64,000 bases of DNA from CAIWHR01 sp963724975 (lineage in GTDB: Bacteria > Pseudomonadota > Gammaproteobacteria > Burkholderiales > Casimicrobiaceae). The first letter of the stretch is position 1. The number at the start of each line of letters is the position of its first letter. The notes under the pieces are model-generated. The model saw nothing but the letters and a program-made list of their open reading frames with translations, had not been told where the DNA came from and made no database searches. Below are positions 9,596-19,043 of this stretch, one piece after another. Position numbers and translations under genes: made by a program. The stretch is from positions 558,001-622,000 of the forward strand of contig CAVRXB010000001.1 of the NCBI GenBank assembly GCA_963724975.1. Direction: 5' to 3'.

Positions 9596-9940
9596 CTAAA
9601 GCCGGCGCGACGCCTTTTCGGCAACGCCGGAGGTGCCTTCGCGTCGCGCGAACTCGGCGCGGACGTCCGCCGGGCCAAGCCCGTGGCAGGCGAGCAGCAC
9701 GAGGCAGTGGAACCAAAGATCCGCAACCTCGGCAACGATGCGCAGTTTATCACCGTCCTTCGCCGCCATGACCGTCTCGGTCGCCTCCTCGCCGATCTTC
9801 TTCAGGATCGCATCCTCGCCCTTCGCGAACAGCGCGGCGACATAGGAGGTGGCGGGGTCACCGCCGCGGCGTGCGGCAATGGTCGCGGCAACGCGGTCGA
9901 GGACGTCGGATGCGGCGATCGATGCGTCAACGGATGCCAT
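9596..9940 (-). CDS. hisE: Phosphoribosyl-ATP pyrophosphatase
   Basis: 114-residue all-helical MazG-like enzyme, second step of histidine synthesis. It contains SYVAALFAKGEDAILKKIGE and the acidic metal-binding EExxE/ExxD pattern (EEATETVMAAKD, then EVADLWFHCLVLL). The ATG at 9940 lies 14 bases inside the end of hisI, suggesting coupled translation. The two activities are separate proteins here rather than a HisIE fusion. Confidence 0.95.
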   Translation of the reverse strand: MASVDASIAASDVLDRVAATIAARRGGDPATSYVAALFAKGEDAILKKIGEEATETVMAAKDGDKLRIVAEVADLWFHCLVLLACHGLGPADVRAEFARREGTSGVAEKASRRL

Positions 9941-10316
9941 AGATTGCCTCGGGAGTCTTGAGTACGGGCTCGACGGCCGTCCAGCGCCCCTCGGTGAGCC
10001 GCTGGTAGAAGCATGTCTCGCGGCCCGTGTGGCATGCGATGCCGCCTTCCTGCTCGACGACAAGCAGGATTGCGTCGTTGTCGCAGTCGAGCCTGATCTC
10101 ACGCACGCGCTGCATATGGCCGGATTGTTCGCCCTTGCGCCACAACGCATGCCGTGAACGCGACCAGTAGTGCGCTTCCTTCGTCTGCATCGTTTGTCGC
10201 AGCGCCTCGCGATTCATCCATGCGAGCGTCAGCACCCGGCCGGTGCGCGCGTCCTGCGAGATCGCCGGCACGAGGCCGTCCGCCTGCCATTTCACGTCAT
10301 CGAGCCAGTCACCCAC
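9927..10316 (-). CDS. hisI: Phosphoribosyl-AMP cyclohydrolase
   Basis: 129-residue HisI, third step of histidine synthesis. The zinc/magnesium residues are visible in RLDCDNDAILL and GIACHTGRETCFY. VLTLAWMNREAL and SRSRHALWRKGE-SGH are family signatures. It overlaps hisE by 14 bases and is separated from hisF by 94 bp without a gene. Confidence 0.96.
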   Translation of the reverse strand: MGDWLDDVKWQADGLVPAISQDARTGRVLTLAWMNREALRQTMQTKEAHYWSRSRHALWRKGEQSGHMQRVREIRLDCDNDAILLVVEQEGGIACHTGRETCFYQRLTEGRWTAVEPVLKTPEAIYGIR

Positions 10317-10410
10317 GCCGGAATCCTCTCGCGACCCTCATCTTCGCCGCCTCCACGATACGCCTCCCTGCAGGATGTTCCGAGCGCCGGCTCGGCCTCC
10401 GCTCGAGCCG

Positions 10411-11172
10411 CTATACGCGCATCTCAATGCCCGCCGCTGCCATCGCCGCTTTTGCCTGCGCGATCGTGAACTCGCCGTAGTGGAAGATCGATGCGGCGAG
10501 CACGGCATCCGCGCCCCCTTCGAGAATTCCTGCCACGAGGTCGGCAAGCGAACCGACCCCTCCCGACGCAATCACCGGAACCTCGACCGCATCGACCACC
10601 GCACGCGTCAGCGCAAGGTCGAAACCACTGCGGGCACCGTCGCGATCCATGCTGGTAAGCAGTATTTCACCCGCGCCACGCCCCGCCACTTCGCGCGCCC
10701 AATCGACCGCGCAAAGTCCGGTCGGCGTGCGCCCGCCGTGGGTGTAGACCTCCCACGATTCAGGCGCCGACTGTTTGGCGTCGATCGCCGCGACGATGCA
10801 TTGCGAGCCGAAGTGCGCGGCCGCCTCCTCGATGAGGCCGGGATTGCGGACCGCGGACGTATTGATGCTGATCTTGTCGGCGCCGGCATTGAGGAGCGCG
10901 CGGATGTCGTCAATCGCGTTGACGCCGCCACCGACAGTGAGGGGAATGAACACTTCGTCGGCGACCGCCTCGATCATGTCGTAGAGGAGGCCCCTCGTCT
11001 CGATGCTCGCCCGAATGTCGAGGAATGCAAGCTCGTCCGCGCCCTGCTCGTCATAGCGTCGCGCGACCTCGACCGGATCGCCGGCATCGCGCAGGTTCAC
11101 GAAATTGACGCCCTTGACGACGCGTCCGGCGGCGACATCGAGGCAGGGGATGATGCGCTTGGCGAGACCCAT
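10411..11172 (-). CDS. hisF: Imidazole glycerol phosphate synthase, cyclase subunit
   Basis: 253-residue (beta/alpha)8 barrel. It starts GLAKRIIPCLDV (first catalytic Asp in PCLDV) and has LTSMDRDGARSGFD with the second catalytic Asp. Phosphate-binding loops are at VGGGVNAIDD and ASGGVGSLADL. It works with HisH to make IGP and AICAR. GAGGG precedes the ATG. Confidence 0.97.
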   Translation of the reverse strand: MGLAKRIIPCLDVAAGRVVKGVNFVNLRDAGDPVEVARRYDEQGADELAFLDIRASIETRGLLYDMIEAVADEVFIPLTVGGGVNAIDDIRALLNAGADKISINTSAVRNPGLIEEAAAHFGSQCIVAAIDAKQSAPESWEVYTHGGRTPTGLCAVDWAREVAGRGAGEILLTSMDRDGARSGFDLALTRAVVDAVEVPVIASGGVGSLADLVAGILEGGADAVLAASIFHYGEFTIAQAKAAMAAAGIEMRV

Positions 11173-11233
11173 CCCTCATTATCGCGCATGCGGATGAGAC
11201 GCCTCGCCTGCGCGGGTTGAAGGTGTTGTCCCG

Positions 11234-11965
11234 TCAGGCCTTCGCCGCCTTCAGCGCCGCCTTGAAATCAAGCTTGCCCTCGTAGAGCGCGCGGCCCGCG
11301 ATGGCGCCGATGATGCCCTCCTTCTCGTACGGGCGGAGCTGCTCGATGTCGGCGATTGACCCGATGCCGCCTGAGGCTATCACCGGAATCTTCAGTTCGC
11401 GCGCGAGGCGCACGGTCGCTTCGACGTTGACGCCCGTCAGCATGCCGTCGCGGCCGATGTCGGTATAGATGACCGCCTCGACGCCATAGTCCTCGAATTT
11501 CTTCGCCAGATCGATGACATCGTGGCCCGTCATCTTCGACCATCCGTCGGTCGCGACCTTGCCGTCGCGCGCGTCGAGCCCGACGATGATGTGGCCGGGG
11601 AACGCGTAGCAGGCGTCGTGCAGGAAGCCGGGATTCTTCACCGCAGCGGTGCCGATGATGACGTAGGTGATGCCGTCGTCGAGATAGCGCTCGATCGTGT
11701 CGAGGTCGCGGATGCCGCCACCCAGCTGGACCGGGATCTCCTCGCCGATGACGCTCACGATCTCACGGATTGCGAGCTCGTTTTTCGGCACGCCCGCGAC
11801 GGCGCCGTTGAGGTCGACGATATGGATGCGCAGGGCGCCCTGCTCGAGCCAGTGCTGCGCCATCGCGGCGGGATCTTCGGAGAACACGGTCGCCGAGTGC
11901 ATCTCGCCTTGCTTCAAGCGCACGCAGTGACCGTCCTTGATGTCGATCGCGGGAATGATCTGCAT
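11234..11965 (-). CDS. hisA: ProFAR isomerase
   Basis: 243-residue barrel related to HisF, with catalytic aspartates in IPAIDIKDGHCVRLKQG and IYTDIGRDGMLTG and phosphate loops QLGGGIRDLD and ASGGIGSIAD. I chose the ATG at 11965 because MQIIPAIDIK is the family N-terminus; the open frame extends 20 codons upstream with no similarity. Confidence 0.97.
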   Translation of the reverse strand: MQIIPAIDIKDGHCVRLKQGEMHSATVFSEDPAAMAQHWLEQGALRIHIVDLNGAVAGVPKNELAIREIVSVIGEEIPVQLGGGIRDLDTIERYLDDGITYVIIGTAAVKNPGFLHDACYAFPGHIIVGLDARDGKVATDGWSKMTGHDVIDLAKKFEDYGVEAVIYTDIGRDGMLTGVNVEATVRLARELKIPVIASGGIGSIADIEQLRPYEKEGIIGAIAGRALYEGKLDFKAALKAAKA

Positions 11966-12036
11966 GGGGCGGGAAGCGTCGAAAGACGGCGGAGGAAGGG
12001 CGCTGCGCAGCGGGCGGGGCGGCAATACGTACCGGA

Positions 12037-12681
12037 TCAGCTGTGCCCGTCCCAGGCGACGAAGTTGGCGAGCAGCTGCAATCCGGCGAGGTGGCTTTTT
12101 TCCGGATGGAATTGTGTCGCAAAGATATTAGCCCGTGCAATCGCGCAAGTAAACGCCAACGGGTAATCGGTCGTCCCGACCGTCAATTCGGGATCGGCGG
12201 GTTCGGGGTGATAGCTGTGCGCAAAATAGAAGCGGCTGCCGTCCTCGATCCCTTCCCACAGCGGGTGCCGTCGGAACTGTCCTACGCGATTCCAGCCCAT
12301 GTGGGGCACTTTGAGGCGCGCGCCGGTGGGCAGGCTCATCGCTTCGCTGCGAAAGCGCACCACGCGGCCGCGGAGGACCGAAAGTCCCGCCGTGGGACCT
12401 TCTTCGCTCACGTCGAAGAGCATCTGCAAGCCGAGGCAGATGCCGAGGAACGGCCGCGTGCGAGCGGCATCCACCACGGCACCGCGGAGGCCGCTTTGGT
12501 CGAGACTCCGCATGCAGTCAGGCATCGCGCTCTGCCCGGGCAGCACAACCCGCGCCGCGCCCCCAATGACGGCGGGATCGCTGGTGACGGCGATCGCGCG
12601 CTGCGGTGCGACGTGCACCAGCGCCTTCGCAACGGAGCGCAGATTACCCATTCCGTAGTCGACCACGGCGATGTCGGGCAT
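12037..12681 (-). CDS. hisH: Imidazole glycerol phosphate synthase, glutaminase subunit
   Basis: 214-residue class I glutamine amidotransferase. The nucleophile is in GICLGLQMLF, the His-Glu pair in ATQFHPEKSH. It starts IAVVDYGMGNLRSV as in the family and supplies ammonia to HisF. hisA lies 71 bp downstream. Confidence 0.97.
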   Translation of the reverse strand: MPDIAVVDYGMGNLRSVAKALVHVAPQRAIAVTSDPAVIGGAARVVLPGQSAMPDCMRSLDQSGLRGAVVDAARTRPFLGICLGLQMLFDVSEEGPTAGLSVLRGRVVRFRSEAMSLPTGARLKVPHMGWNRVGQFRRHPLWEGIEDGSRFYFAHSYHPEPADPELTVGTTDYPLAFTCAIARANIFATQFHPEKSHLAGLQLLANFVAWDGHS

Positions 12682-12744
12682 CGGATGTGTTTGAATCGGC
12701 TGAATTCCGGGCTTCCCAGGCGGTTTCGCGCTGTCACGGTCTGG

Positions 12745-13341
12745 TCACAGCGTTCCCTTGGTCGACGGAATGACGCCGGCCGCGCGCGGATCCGGCGTGA
12801 TCGCCATGCGCAGCGCGCGTGCGAACGCCTTGAATACGGTCTCCGCCTGATGATGCGCGTTCTGCCCGCGCAGGTTGTCGATGTGCAACGTGACCTCCGC
12901 GTGGTTGACGAAGCCCTGGAAGAATTCGTGCGTCAAGTCTACATCGAACGCGCCGATCATCGCGCGCGTGAAGGGCACGTGGAACTCGAGGCCGGGGCGC
13001 CCCGATAAGTCGATGACAACTCGCGACAGCGCTTCATCGAGCGGCGCATATGCATGGCCGAAGCGCGTCAGTCCGGCCTTGTCGCCAAGGGCTTCGCGCA
13101 CCGCCTGTCCGAGCGTGATCCCGATATCTTCGACGGTGTGGTGAGCATCGATATGCAAATCGCCTTTCGCGGCGACCGCGATGTCGAGGAGCCCGTGCCG
13201 CGCGAGCTGGTCGAGCATGTGATCGAGAAACGGGACCCCGGTCGCGACTTCGGCCCGACCGGTGCCATCGAGGTTCACGGTGACCGCGATCTGCGTCTCG
13301 CGCGTATTGCGTTCGATTTTCGCGGTGCGTGAGGTCGTCAT
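12745..13341 (-). CDS. hisB: Imidazoleglycerol-phosphate dehydratase
   Basis: 198-residue single-function IGPD with no fused phosphatase. The manganese-binding histidine repeats are present: FLDHMLDQLARHG, DAHHTVEDIG and FFQGFVNHAEVTLH with AHHQAE near the end. The start codon overlaps the hisC stop by four bases. Confidence 0.97.
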   Translation of the reverse strand: MTTSRTAKIERNTRETQIAVTVNLDGTGRAEVATGVPFLDHMLDQLARHGLLDIAVAAKGDLHIDAHHTVEDIGITLGQAVREALGDKAGLTRFGHAYAPLDEALSRVVIDLSGRPGLEFHVPFTRAMIGAFDVDLTHEFFQGFVNHAEVTLHIDNLRGQNAHHQAETVFKAFARALRMAITPDPRAAGVIPSTKGTL

Positions 13342-14450
13342 GATCCGATCAATGCTTCAAGGGCCGCGAGCAGCGCGTCGTTCTCTTCCGGCGTGCCCAC
13401 CGTGATGCGCAGGCAGTGCTCAAGGAGCGGATGCGCGCCATGGCGGTTCTTGACCAGGATACCCGCTCGCCGCAATGCCTCGAACCAGCGCGGCGCATCG
13501 GGAACCCGTACGAGAACGAAATTGGTCCGCGTCGGGAACACCGCAACACCCGCCATTCCCGACAACGCCGTTTCGAGCCGCGTGCGCTCTGTCTTCAGCT
13601 GCGCCGCCCATCCTGCAAGAAGATCGTGCTCGGCGAGCAGAACGGGGGCCACGGCCTGCGTCATCGCATTGAGATTATACGGCTGGCGTACCTTGTCGAA
13701 CTGCGCGATCCATTCCGGCGCCGCCACAGCGTAACCGAGCCGCAGGCCCGCCATCCCGATCTTGGACACCGTCCGCAGCACGAGAAGGTTGGGAAATTCG
13801 GTGAGGCGCGGCATGAAGCTCGCATCGGCGAATGCGTAATACGCCTCGTCGATGACGACGAGCCCCGGCGCTGCGCGCAGCACGCGTTCCAGCGCGGCGC
13901 GATCGAACAGGTTGCCCGTCGGATTGTTCGGATACGCAAGGTAGATAAGCGCCGGCCGCTCACGGGCGATGGCGGTTTCCATTGCGTCCGGATCGAGCGC
14001 GAAATCGGCACGCAGCGGGACGCCGGCATAGCGCATGCCGGCGAAGAGCGCGTCCATCCGGTACATCTCGAATGACGGCTCGGGCGCGACCATCGCCGCG
14101 CCCGGACGCGCAAGCGACATCGTGATGAGCTGAATCAATTCGTCCGAACCGTTACCGAGAATGACGCTGGCAGTGGGCGGAATTGCGAACGCCTGGATCA
14201 GTGCCGCCTTCAGCGCATCCGCGCCACCGTCCGGATAGCGATTCACCTGGACGTCGGCGGCCGCGGCAGCGACTCGCGCGCGCACGGCCGCCGGCAACGA
14301 AAACGGCGACTCCATCGCGTCGAGCTTGATCATCCCCGTCGCCTTGGCGACCGCGTACTTCGTCAACGCCAGGATCTCGGGGCGAACGGTGGCCGCGACG
14401 ATTTCTGCAGCCGTCGCGCCTGGGATCGTGCTTTCGTGACGCCGATTCAA
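13338..14450 (-). CDS. hisC: Histidinol-phosphate aminotransferase
   Basis: 370-residue fold-type I PLP enzyme. The PLP lysine is in RTVSKIGMAGLRLGY; the conserved NPNNPTGN-like loop (AYPNNPTGNLFD) and the Asp of VIDEAYYAFAD are present. It converts imidazole-acetol phosphate to histidinol phosphate. It overlaps hisB downstream and the EthD-like gene upstream, each by four bases. Confidence 0.95.
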   Translation of the reverse strand: MNRRHESTIPGATAAEIVAATVRPEILALTKYAVAKATGMIKLDAMESPFSLPAAVRARVAAAAADVQVNRYPDGGADALKAALIQAFAIPPTASVILGNGSDELIQLITMSLARPGAAMVAPEPSFEMYRMDALFAGMRYAGVPLRADFALDPDAMETAIARERPALIYLAYPNNPTGNLFDRAALERVLRAAPGLVVIDEAYYAFADASFMPRLTEFPNLLVLRTVSKIGMAGLRLGYAVAAPEWIAQFDKVRQPYNLNAMTQAVAPVLLAEHDLLAGWAAQLKTERTRLETALSGMAGVAVFPTRTNFVLVRVPDAPRWFEALRRAGILVKNRHGAHPLLEHCLRITVGTPEENDALLAALEALIGS

Positions 14451-14755
14451 ATTTCCGCCATGTCCGCGAAATAGACCTCGACGCCACCCGTTGCGAAGTT
14501 GCCGATGTCGGCCGCCGTCGCCTGACCCTCCGGTGACGTCAGTGCCGCCTGCACGGCGGCCGCCGAATCAAAAGTCAGTACCGCGATCAGATGGTACGGC
14601 GAGCGGCCGCCCAGCATGCCGATGACGCCGCGCGAGACTTCGTAGCGACGAAGCCCCGGGACCTTCTTGGCAATCGGCACATGCACGTCGCGATAATAGC
14701 GATCGAACGCCGCCGGATCGGCGGGTGTCCTGTAAAGCGCGATTACCTTGGCCAT
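14447..14755 (-). CDS. EthD-family small protein within the his operon
   Basis: 102 residues resembling EthD (dimeric alpha/beta-barrel): the opening KVIALYRTPADPAAFDRYY and the HVPIAKKVPGLRRYE stretch are typical. Members are small ferredoxin-fold proteins linked to ether or aromatic degradation, or of unknown function. The ATG at 14755 is preceded by GGAGG at good spacing. It overlaps hisC by four bases and lies 19 bp after hisD, so it is translated with the histidine genes. Nothing in the sequence shows a role in histidine synthesis. Confidence 0.8.
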   Translation of the reverse strand: MAKVIALYRTPADPAAFDRYYRDVHVPIAKKVPGLRRYEVSRGVIGMLGGRSPYHLIAVLTFDSAAAVQAALTSPEGQATAADIGNFATGGVEVYFADMAEI

Positions 14756-14774
14756 CGCTGACACCTCCGCTTGA

Positions 14775-16082
14775 TCAGATGCCCTTCAATCGATACTCGG
14801 CGCTCCGCGCATGCGCCTCCAGCCCCTCGCCGCGTGCAAGTGTCGCGGCAACCGGCCCTAGCGTGCGCGCCGCGGCCGGCGAAAGTCGGAGCACCGACGA
14901 TCGCTTCTGGAAATCATAGACGCCGAGCGGCGACGAAAATCGCGCGGTGCGCCCGGTGGGCAGCACATGATTCGGCCCCGCACAATAATCCCCCAAAGCT
15001 TCGGACGCCTGATGCCCGAGAAAGATAGCACCGGCATGGCGGATTTTCGGCAGCAATGCGTCAGGGTCCGAAACCGCCAGCTCGAGATGTTCCGGCGCCA
15101 CTCGGTTTGCAATTGCGCATGCCGAATCGAGATCGGAAACCTTGATCAGTGCACCGCGCTTCGCGAGCGACGCCGCGATGATCGGCCGGCGGGGCATGTC
15201 CTGGATCTGCCGCTCGACGCTTTTCGCTACCGCGTCGAGCAGCGCCGCATCCGGCGTCACCAGCAGCGCCTGCGCGAGCTCGTCGTGCTCGGCCTGCGAA
15301 AAAAGATCCATGGCGACCCAGTCCGGGTTCGCCGATGCGTCGGCGATGACCAGAATCTCGGAAGCGCCCGCAATCATGTCGATGCCGACCACGCCGAATA
15401 CCCTGCGTTTGGCCGCGGCGACGTACGCGTTGCCGGGGCCGCAGATCTTGTCGACCGCGGGAACCGTCGCCGTCCCGTAGGCGAGTGCGGCGATCGCCTG
15501 CGCGCCGCCGATCGCGAAGATGCGCGAAACGCCGGCGAGGTGTGCGGCCGCAAGCACCAGTGGATTGCGCACGCCGTCCGGGGAGGGAACGACCATGACG
15601 ATTTCCGGCACTCCGGCAACCCGTGCGGGAATCACGTTCATCAACACCGACGACGGATATGCGGCCTTGCCGCCAGGCACGTAGACACCGACGCGGTCGA
15701 GGGGCGTTACTTGCGCACCGAGCTCGCTGCCGTCCGCTTCGCGAAAGGACCACGACGTCAACTTCTGGTGCTCGTGATACGCGCGCACACGCGATGCTGC
15801 CGTCTCGAGCGCCGTGCGCTGCGTGGATGGAAGCGCCGCAAAGGCGGCGCGCATTTCGCTCGCAGGAATCTCGAGTGCCGCTGCCGAGGAGGCCGAGAAA
15901 CGGTCGAATTTCGCCGTGTATTCGAGAAGCGCCGCATCGCCGCGGACGCGAACATCGGCGACGATGGCGGCAACGGCGGAGTCGACGGCCGCATCCTGCG
16001 CGGATTCGAACGCGGTCAGCGCGGCGAGCTCGCGCTCGAAACCCGGCGCCTCGCTATCCAAGCGGCGCAGGGCGTTGGTCAT
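14775..16082 (-). CDS. hisD: Histidinol dehydrogenase
   Basis: 435-residue zinc enzyme for the last two steps of the pathway. VYVPGGKAAYPSSVLMNV, KICGPGNAYVAAAKR, FSQAEHDELAQALLVT and APEHLELAV (catalytic Glu-His) are recognisable, plus GPNHVLPTGRTARF. The start overlaps the hisG stop by four bases. Confidence 0.97.
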   Translation of the reverse strand: MTNALRRLDSEAPGFERELAALTAFESAQDAAVDSAVAAIVADVRVRGDAALLEYTAKFDRFSASSAAALEIPASEMRAAFAALPSTQRTALETAASRVRAYHEHQKLTSWSFREADGSELGAQVTPLDRVGVYVPGGKAAYPSSVLMNVIPARVAGVPEIVMVVPSPDGVRNPLVLAAAHLAGVSRIFAIGGAQAIAALAYGTATVPAVDKICGPGNAYVAAAKRRVFGVVGIDMIAGASEILVIADASANPDWVAMDLFSQAEHDELAQALLVTPDAALLDAVAKSVERQIQDMPRRPIIAASLAKRGALIKVSDLDSACAIANRVAPEHLELAVSDPDALLPKIRHAGAIFLGHQASEALGDYCAGPNHVLPTGRTARFSSPLGVYDFQKRSSVLRLSPAAARTLGPVAATLARGEGLEAHARSAEYRLKGI

Positions 16083-16762
16083 GCTGTCCTGCGCTTTGCG
16101 ACGGCGGTCGCCATCGCGTCGAGCAGCGGCTGCATCCGTTCGCGCTTCAGCTTGAGCGCGGTCGAGCTCACGATGAATCGCGCGCCGATCTGCATGATCT
16201 CCTCGACCGCGACGAGATCGTTCGCCTTCAGCGTATTTCCGCTGGAGACGAGATCGACGATCACATCGGCGAGCCCTACCAGCGGCGCCAGCTCCATCGA
16301 TCCATAGAGCTTGATCAGGTCGACATGCATTCCCTTTGCCGCAAAATGCTCGCGCGCGGTGGCGACGTACTTCGTCGCGACCCGGATGCGCGCGCCGCGC
16401 TGGACAGCGCCCGTCCAGTCGAATCCGCGCTTGGTCGCCACCACCATCCGGCAGCGCGCGATCTCGAGATCGAGCGGCTGGTAGAGGCCGTCGCCACCGT
16501 GCTCCAGCAACACATCCTTGCCGGCCACTCCGGCGTCCGCGGCGCCGTATTGCACGTAGGTCGGCACATCGGCGGGGCGGACGATGATCACGGACACGCC
16601 GGGATGATTCGTGGCCAGAATGAGCTTGCGCGAAATGTCGGGATCGTCGGACGGGACGATGCCCGCCGCCGCGAGCAGCGGCAGCGCCTCGTCATAGATG
16701 CGCCCCTTGGAAAGGGCAATCGTGAGCGTGGTCACAGCGAAAGTCACGGAGGGGGTTTCCAT
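16079..16762 (-). CDS. hisG: ATP phosphoribosyltransferase, short form
   Basis: 227 residues at most. TLTIALSKGRIYDEALPLL at the start and the PRPP loop (DLVSSGNTLKANDL) define HisG. The C-terminal ACT-like domain of the long form is absent, so the enzyme should need HisZ, which is not in this window. The start is uncertain: the ATG at 16762 adds about ten residues relative to a GTG at 16735, and neither has a clear Shine-Dalgarno sequence. First of the his genes; queF ends 167 bp upstream. Confidence 0.93.
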   Translation of the reverse strand: METPSVTFAVTTLTIALSKGRIYDEALPLLAAAGIVPSDDPDISRKLILATNHPGVSVIIVRPADVPTYVQYGAADAGVAGKDVLLEHGGDGLYQPLDLEIARCRMVVATKRGFDWTGAVQRGARIRVATKYVATAREHFAAKGMHVDLIKLYGSMELAPLVGLADVIVDLVSSGNTLKANDLVAVEEIMQIGARFIVSSTALKLKRERMQPLLDAMATAVAKRRTA

Positions 16763-16929
16763 TCTACCGGACGGAGATTGCAAGCCGCGGACCAAGTTGA
16801 TCCATGATCGGCGTCATCCCAACGCCGGCGCTGGATGCGCTCGCCAAAGCCGGCGCTGCGGGTGCGCGCATGGTGGTTCGCCAAGACGTCGCCGCGGGGA
16901 AGCGCGACGCCCCCGGCGCACCGAAAGGA
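16763..16929. other. Gap between queF and hisG
   Basis: 167 bp on the presumed leader side of the his operon. I see no histidine-rich leader peptide, attenuator hairpin or strong promoter hexamers. Confidence 0.5.
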
Positions 16930-17763
16930 TCACTGCCGCGCTGTTCGCGCGTTGATGGGCGCGGGTTCCGGGCCGCTCGTCCGCCACGGATTGATGTCGA
17001 TGCCGCCGCGTCGCGTGAAGCGGGCGTGCACCGCGAGTGCGCTCGGCGCGCAGCGCTGCCGAATGTCGACAAAGATTCGTTCGGCGCAATGCTCGTGAAA
17101 GCCCGCGTGGCGGCGAAACGAAACGAGATAGCGCAGGAGCCCTGCTCGGTCGATGCGCGCGCCCGAATAACGGATCTCGACGCTCGCATAATCCGGTTGC
17201 CCGGTAACGGGGCAGACGGAGCGGAAGAGCCGCGTGAAAAGCGTTTCGGCGACAATCGCGCCCCGCGCCACCAGCGCTCCGGGCACCGGCGCCTCGCCAT
17301 CACCATCGCCATCGCTGGAAAGCGGCTGTGTATCGAGACATTCGCCGGCGGGCTCGGCGCGAGGCAAGGCGGCGAAACCCTCCGCCGCCGTGAGCGTCAC
17401 ACCGACCCTGCTGCCCGTGGCGGCCGAGAGGTCGCGCGTGATGGTTTCGGTCAGTGCGTCCCGCGATGTGAAGCGCGTCATGTTGAGCGCGGTAAGGTAG
17501 AGCTTCACCGATTTCGACTCGACGATGCGGGGCGATTCCGCCGTCACGACAAAGGTCGCGATCGCAACTTCCGGCTTGCCACGCGGGTCTTGCCAGGAAA
17601 CCTCGTAAGCATTCCAGACGTCGACACCGCGAAAGGGCAACGCATCGTCGATCCCGAGCTCGCGGCGCTGCGGTGCGCGCTCAACCGGAAACAGCAGCTG
17701 CGGGTCATACGCGCTGCTCCAGGTCGTCGAATGGCCGAGCGGAGAGTCCTTGAGGTCGGTCAT
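16930..17763 (-). CDS. queF: NADPH-dependent 7-cyano-7-deazaguanine reductase, long form
   Basis: 277 residues, the two-module QueF of the E. coli type, making preQ1 for queuosine. The N-terminal module has the substrate-binding ESKSVKLYLTALNMTRF. The catalytic Cys lies in FRSVCPVTGQPDYASVEI, and the C-terminal HEHCAERIFVDI helps bind the base. It is inserted between murA and hisG, which are often adjacent in betaproteobacteria. No other queuosine gene is visible. Confidence 0.95.
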   Translation of the reverse strand: MTDLKDSPLGHSTTWSSAYDPQLLFPVERAPQRRELGIDDALPFRGVDVWNAYEVSWQDPRGKPEVAIATFVVTAESPRIVESKSVKLYLTALNMTRFTSRDALTETITRDLSAATGSRVGVTLTAAEGFAALPRAEPAGECLDTQPLSSDGDGDGEAPVPGALVARGAIVAETLFTRLFRSVCPVTGQPDYASVEIRYSGARIDRAGLLRYLVSFRRHAGFHEHCAERIFVDIRQRCAPSALAVHARFTRRGGIDINPWRTSGPEPAPINARTARQ

Positions 17764-17788
17764 CGACGAATCGCAGCGACAGTCGTCT

Positions 17789-19042
17789 TCACGCCTCGCG
17801 GCGTATCCGGGCGCCCAGCGCCGAGAGTTTGTCCTCGATGCGCTCGTACCCGCGATCGAGGTGGTAGATGCGGTTGATCGTCGTGCTGTCCGCGGCCACG
17901 AGACCGGCGATCACGAGACAGGCTGAGGCGCGCAGATCCGTGGCCATGACTTCGGCGCCCGTCAGCTTCGGAACGCCACGCACGATCGCCGTGCTGCCTT
18001 CGACGTCGATATCGGCGCCAAGCCGCACCAGCTCCTGCACATGCATCATCCGATTCTCGAAAATCGTCTCGGTGATCGTTGTCGTCCCCGCGGCGCACGC
18101 GGCGACCGCCATCATCTGCGCCTGCATGTCGGTCGGGAAGGACGGATACGGGGCAGTGCGCAAAGCGAAAGGCTTCACCGGGCCGCTTCGCTCGATGTGA
18201 ATCGTGTCCGCGCCGACCGTGACGGCAGCGCCCGCCTCGCGTACTTTGCCGAGCACGGCGTCGAGCGTGTCGGCCTGCGTGCCGGTCAGCGTGGCTTCGC
18301 CGCCCGCTGCGGTCACCGCGGCGAGAAAGGTTCCCGTCTCGATGCGATCGGGCATGATTGCGTGCGTCGTGCCGGAGAGCTTTGCAACGCCCTCGATCGT
18401 GATTCGATCGCTGCCGGCACCCGTTATGCGCGCCCCCATCGCGGTGAGGCATCGGGCGAGGTCGGCGACCTCCGGCTCGCGCGCGGCGTTCTCGAGGACG
18501 GTCGTGCCCTCGGCGAGTGTTGCCGCCATCATCAGGTTCTCGGTCCCGGTCACGGTGACGACATCGAACACGAAGCGAGCGCCAGTAAGACGCTTCGCCC
18601 GCGCGCTGATATAGCCGTGCCCGAGATCGATGGCGGCACCCATCGCCGCGAGTCCTTTGACGTGCTGATCGACGGGACGCAATCCGATGGCGCAACCGCC
18701 CGGCAGCGACACTCGCGCCTCGCCACAGCGCGCGACCAGCGGACCTAGCGCCAGGATCGACGCGCGCATCGTCTTCACGAGCTCGTAGGGTGCGAGCGGC
18801 CAGTCGATCGAAGCGGCATCGAGCGACGCCGCGCCAGCGGTGCGCGTGTCGACCTTGACGCCCATCTGCGCGAGAAGCGTCTGCATCGTCCGTACGTCGT
18901 TCAAGCGCGGGACGTTGGTGAGAACCAGCGGCTCGGAAGTAAGGAGCGAGGCGCACTGAAGAGGGAGCGCGGCGTTCTTCGCGCCGGAAACGCGAATTTC
19001 GCCGCGCAGCGGTGCGCCTCCTTCGATGACAAGCTTGTCCAC
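17789..19042 (-). CDS. murA: UDP-N-acetylglucosamine 1-carboxyvinyltransferase
   Basis: 417 residues, first committed step of peptidoglycan synthesis. It opens DKLVIEGGAPLRGEIRVSGA and carries the catalytic, fosfomycin-reactive Cys in LPGGCAIGLRPVD. The gene begins one base after the stop of the BolA-family gene, a conserved pairing. Confidence 0.97.
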   Translation of the reverse strand: MDKLVIEGGAPLRGEIRVSGAKNAALPLQCASLLTSEPLVLTNVPRLNDVRTMQTLLAQMGVKVDTRTAGAASLDAASIDWPLAPYELVKTMRASILALGPLVARCGEARVSLPGGCAIGLRPVDQHVKGLAAMGAAIDLGHGYISARAKRLTGARFVFDVVTVTGTENLMMAATLAEGTTVLENAAREPEVADLARCLTAMGARITGAGSDRITIEGVAKLSGTTHAIMPDRIETGTFLAAVTAAGGEATLTGTQADTLDAVLGKVREAGAAVTVGADTIHIERSGPVKPFALRTAPYPSFPTDMQAQMMAVAACAAGTTTITETIFENRMMHVQELVRLGADIDVEGSTAIVRGVPKLTGAEVMATDLRASACLVIAGLVAADSTTINRIYHLDRGYERIEDKLSALGARIRREA

Positions 19043-19043
19043 G

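Noticed and set aside
9596..16762. Histidine attenuator upstream of hisG
   Set aside because: No run of histidine codons or alternative hairpins seen in the 167-bp gap.
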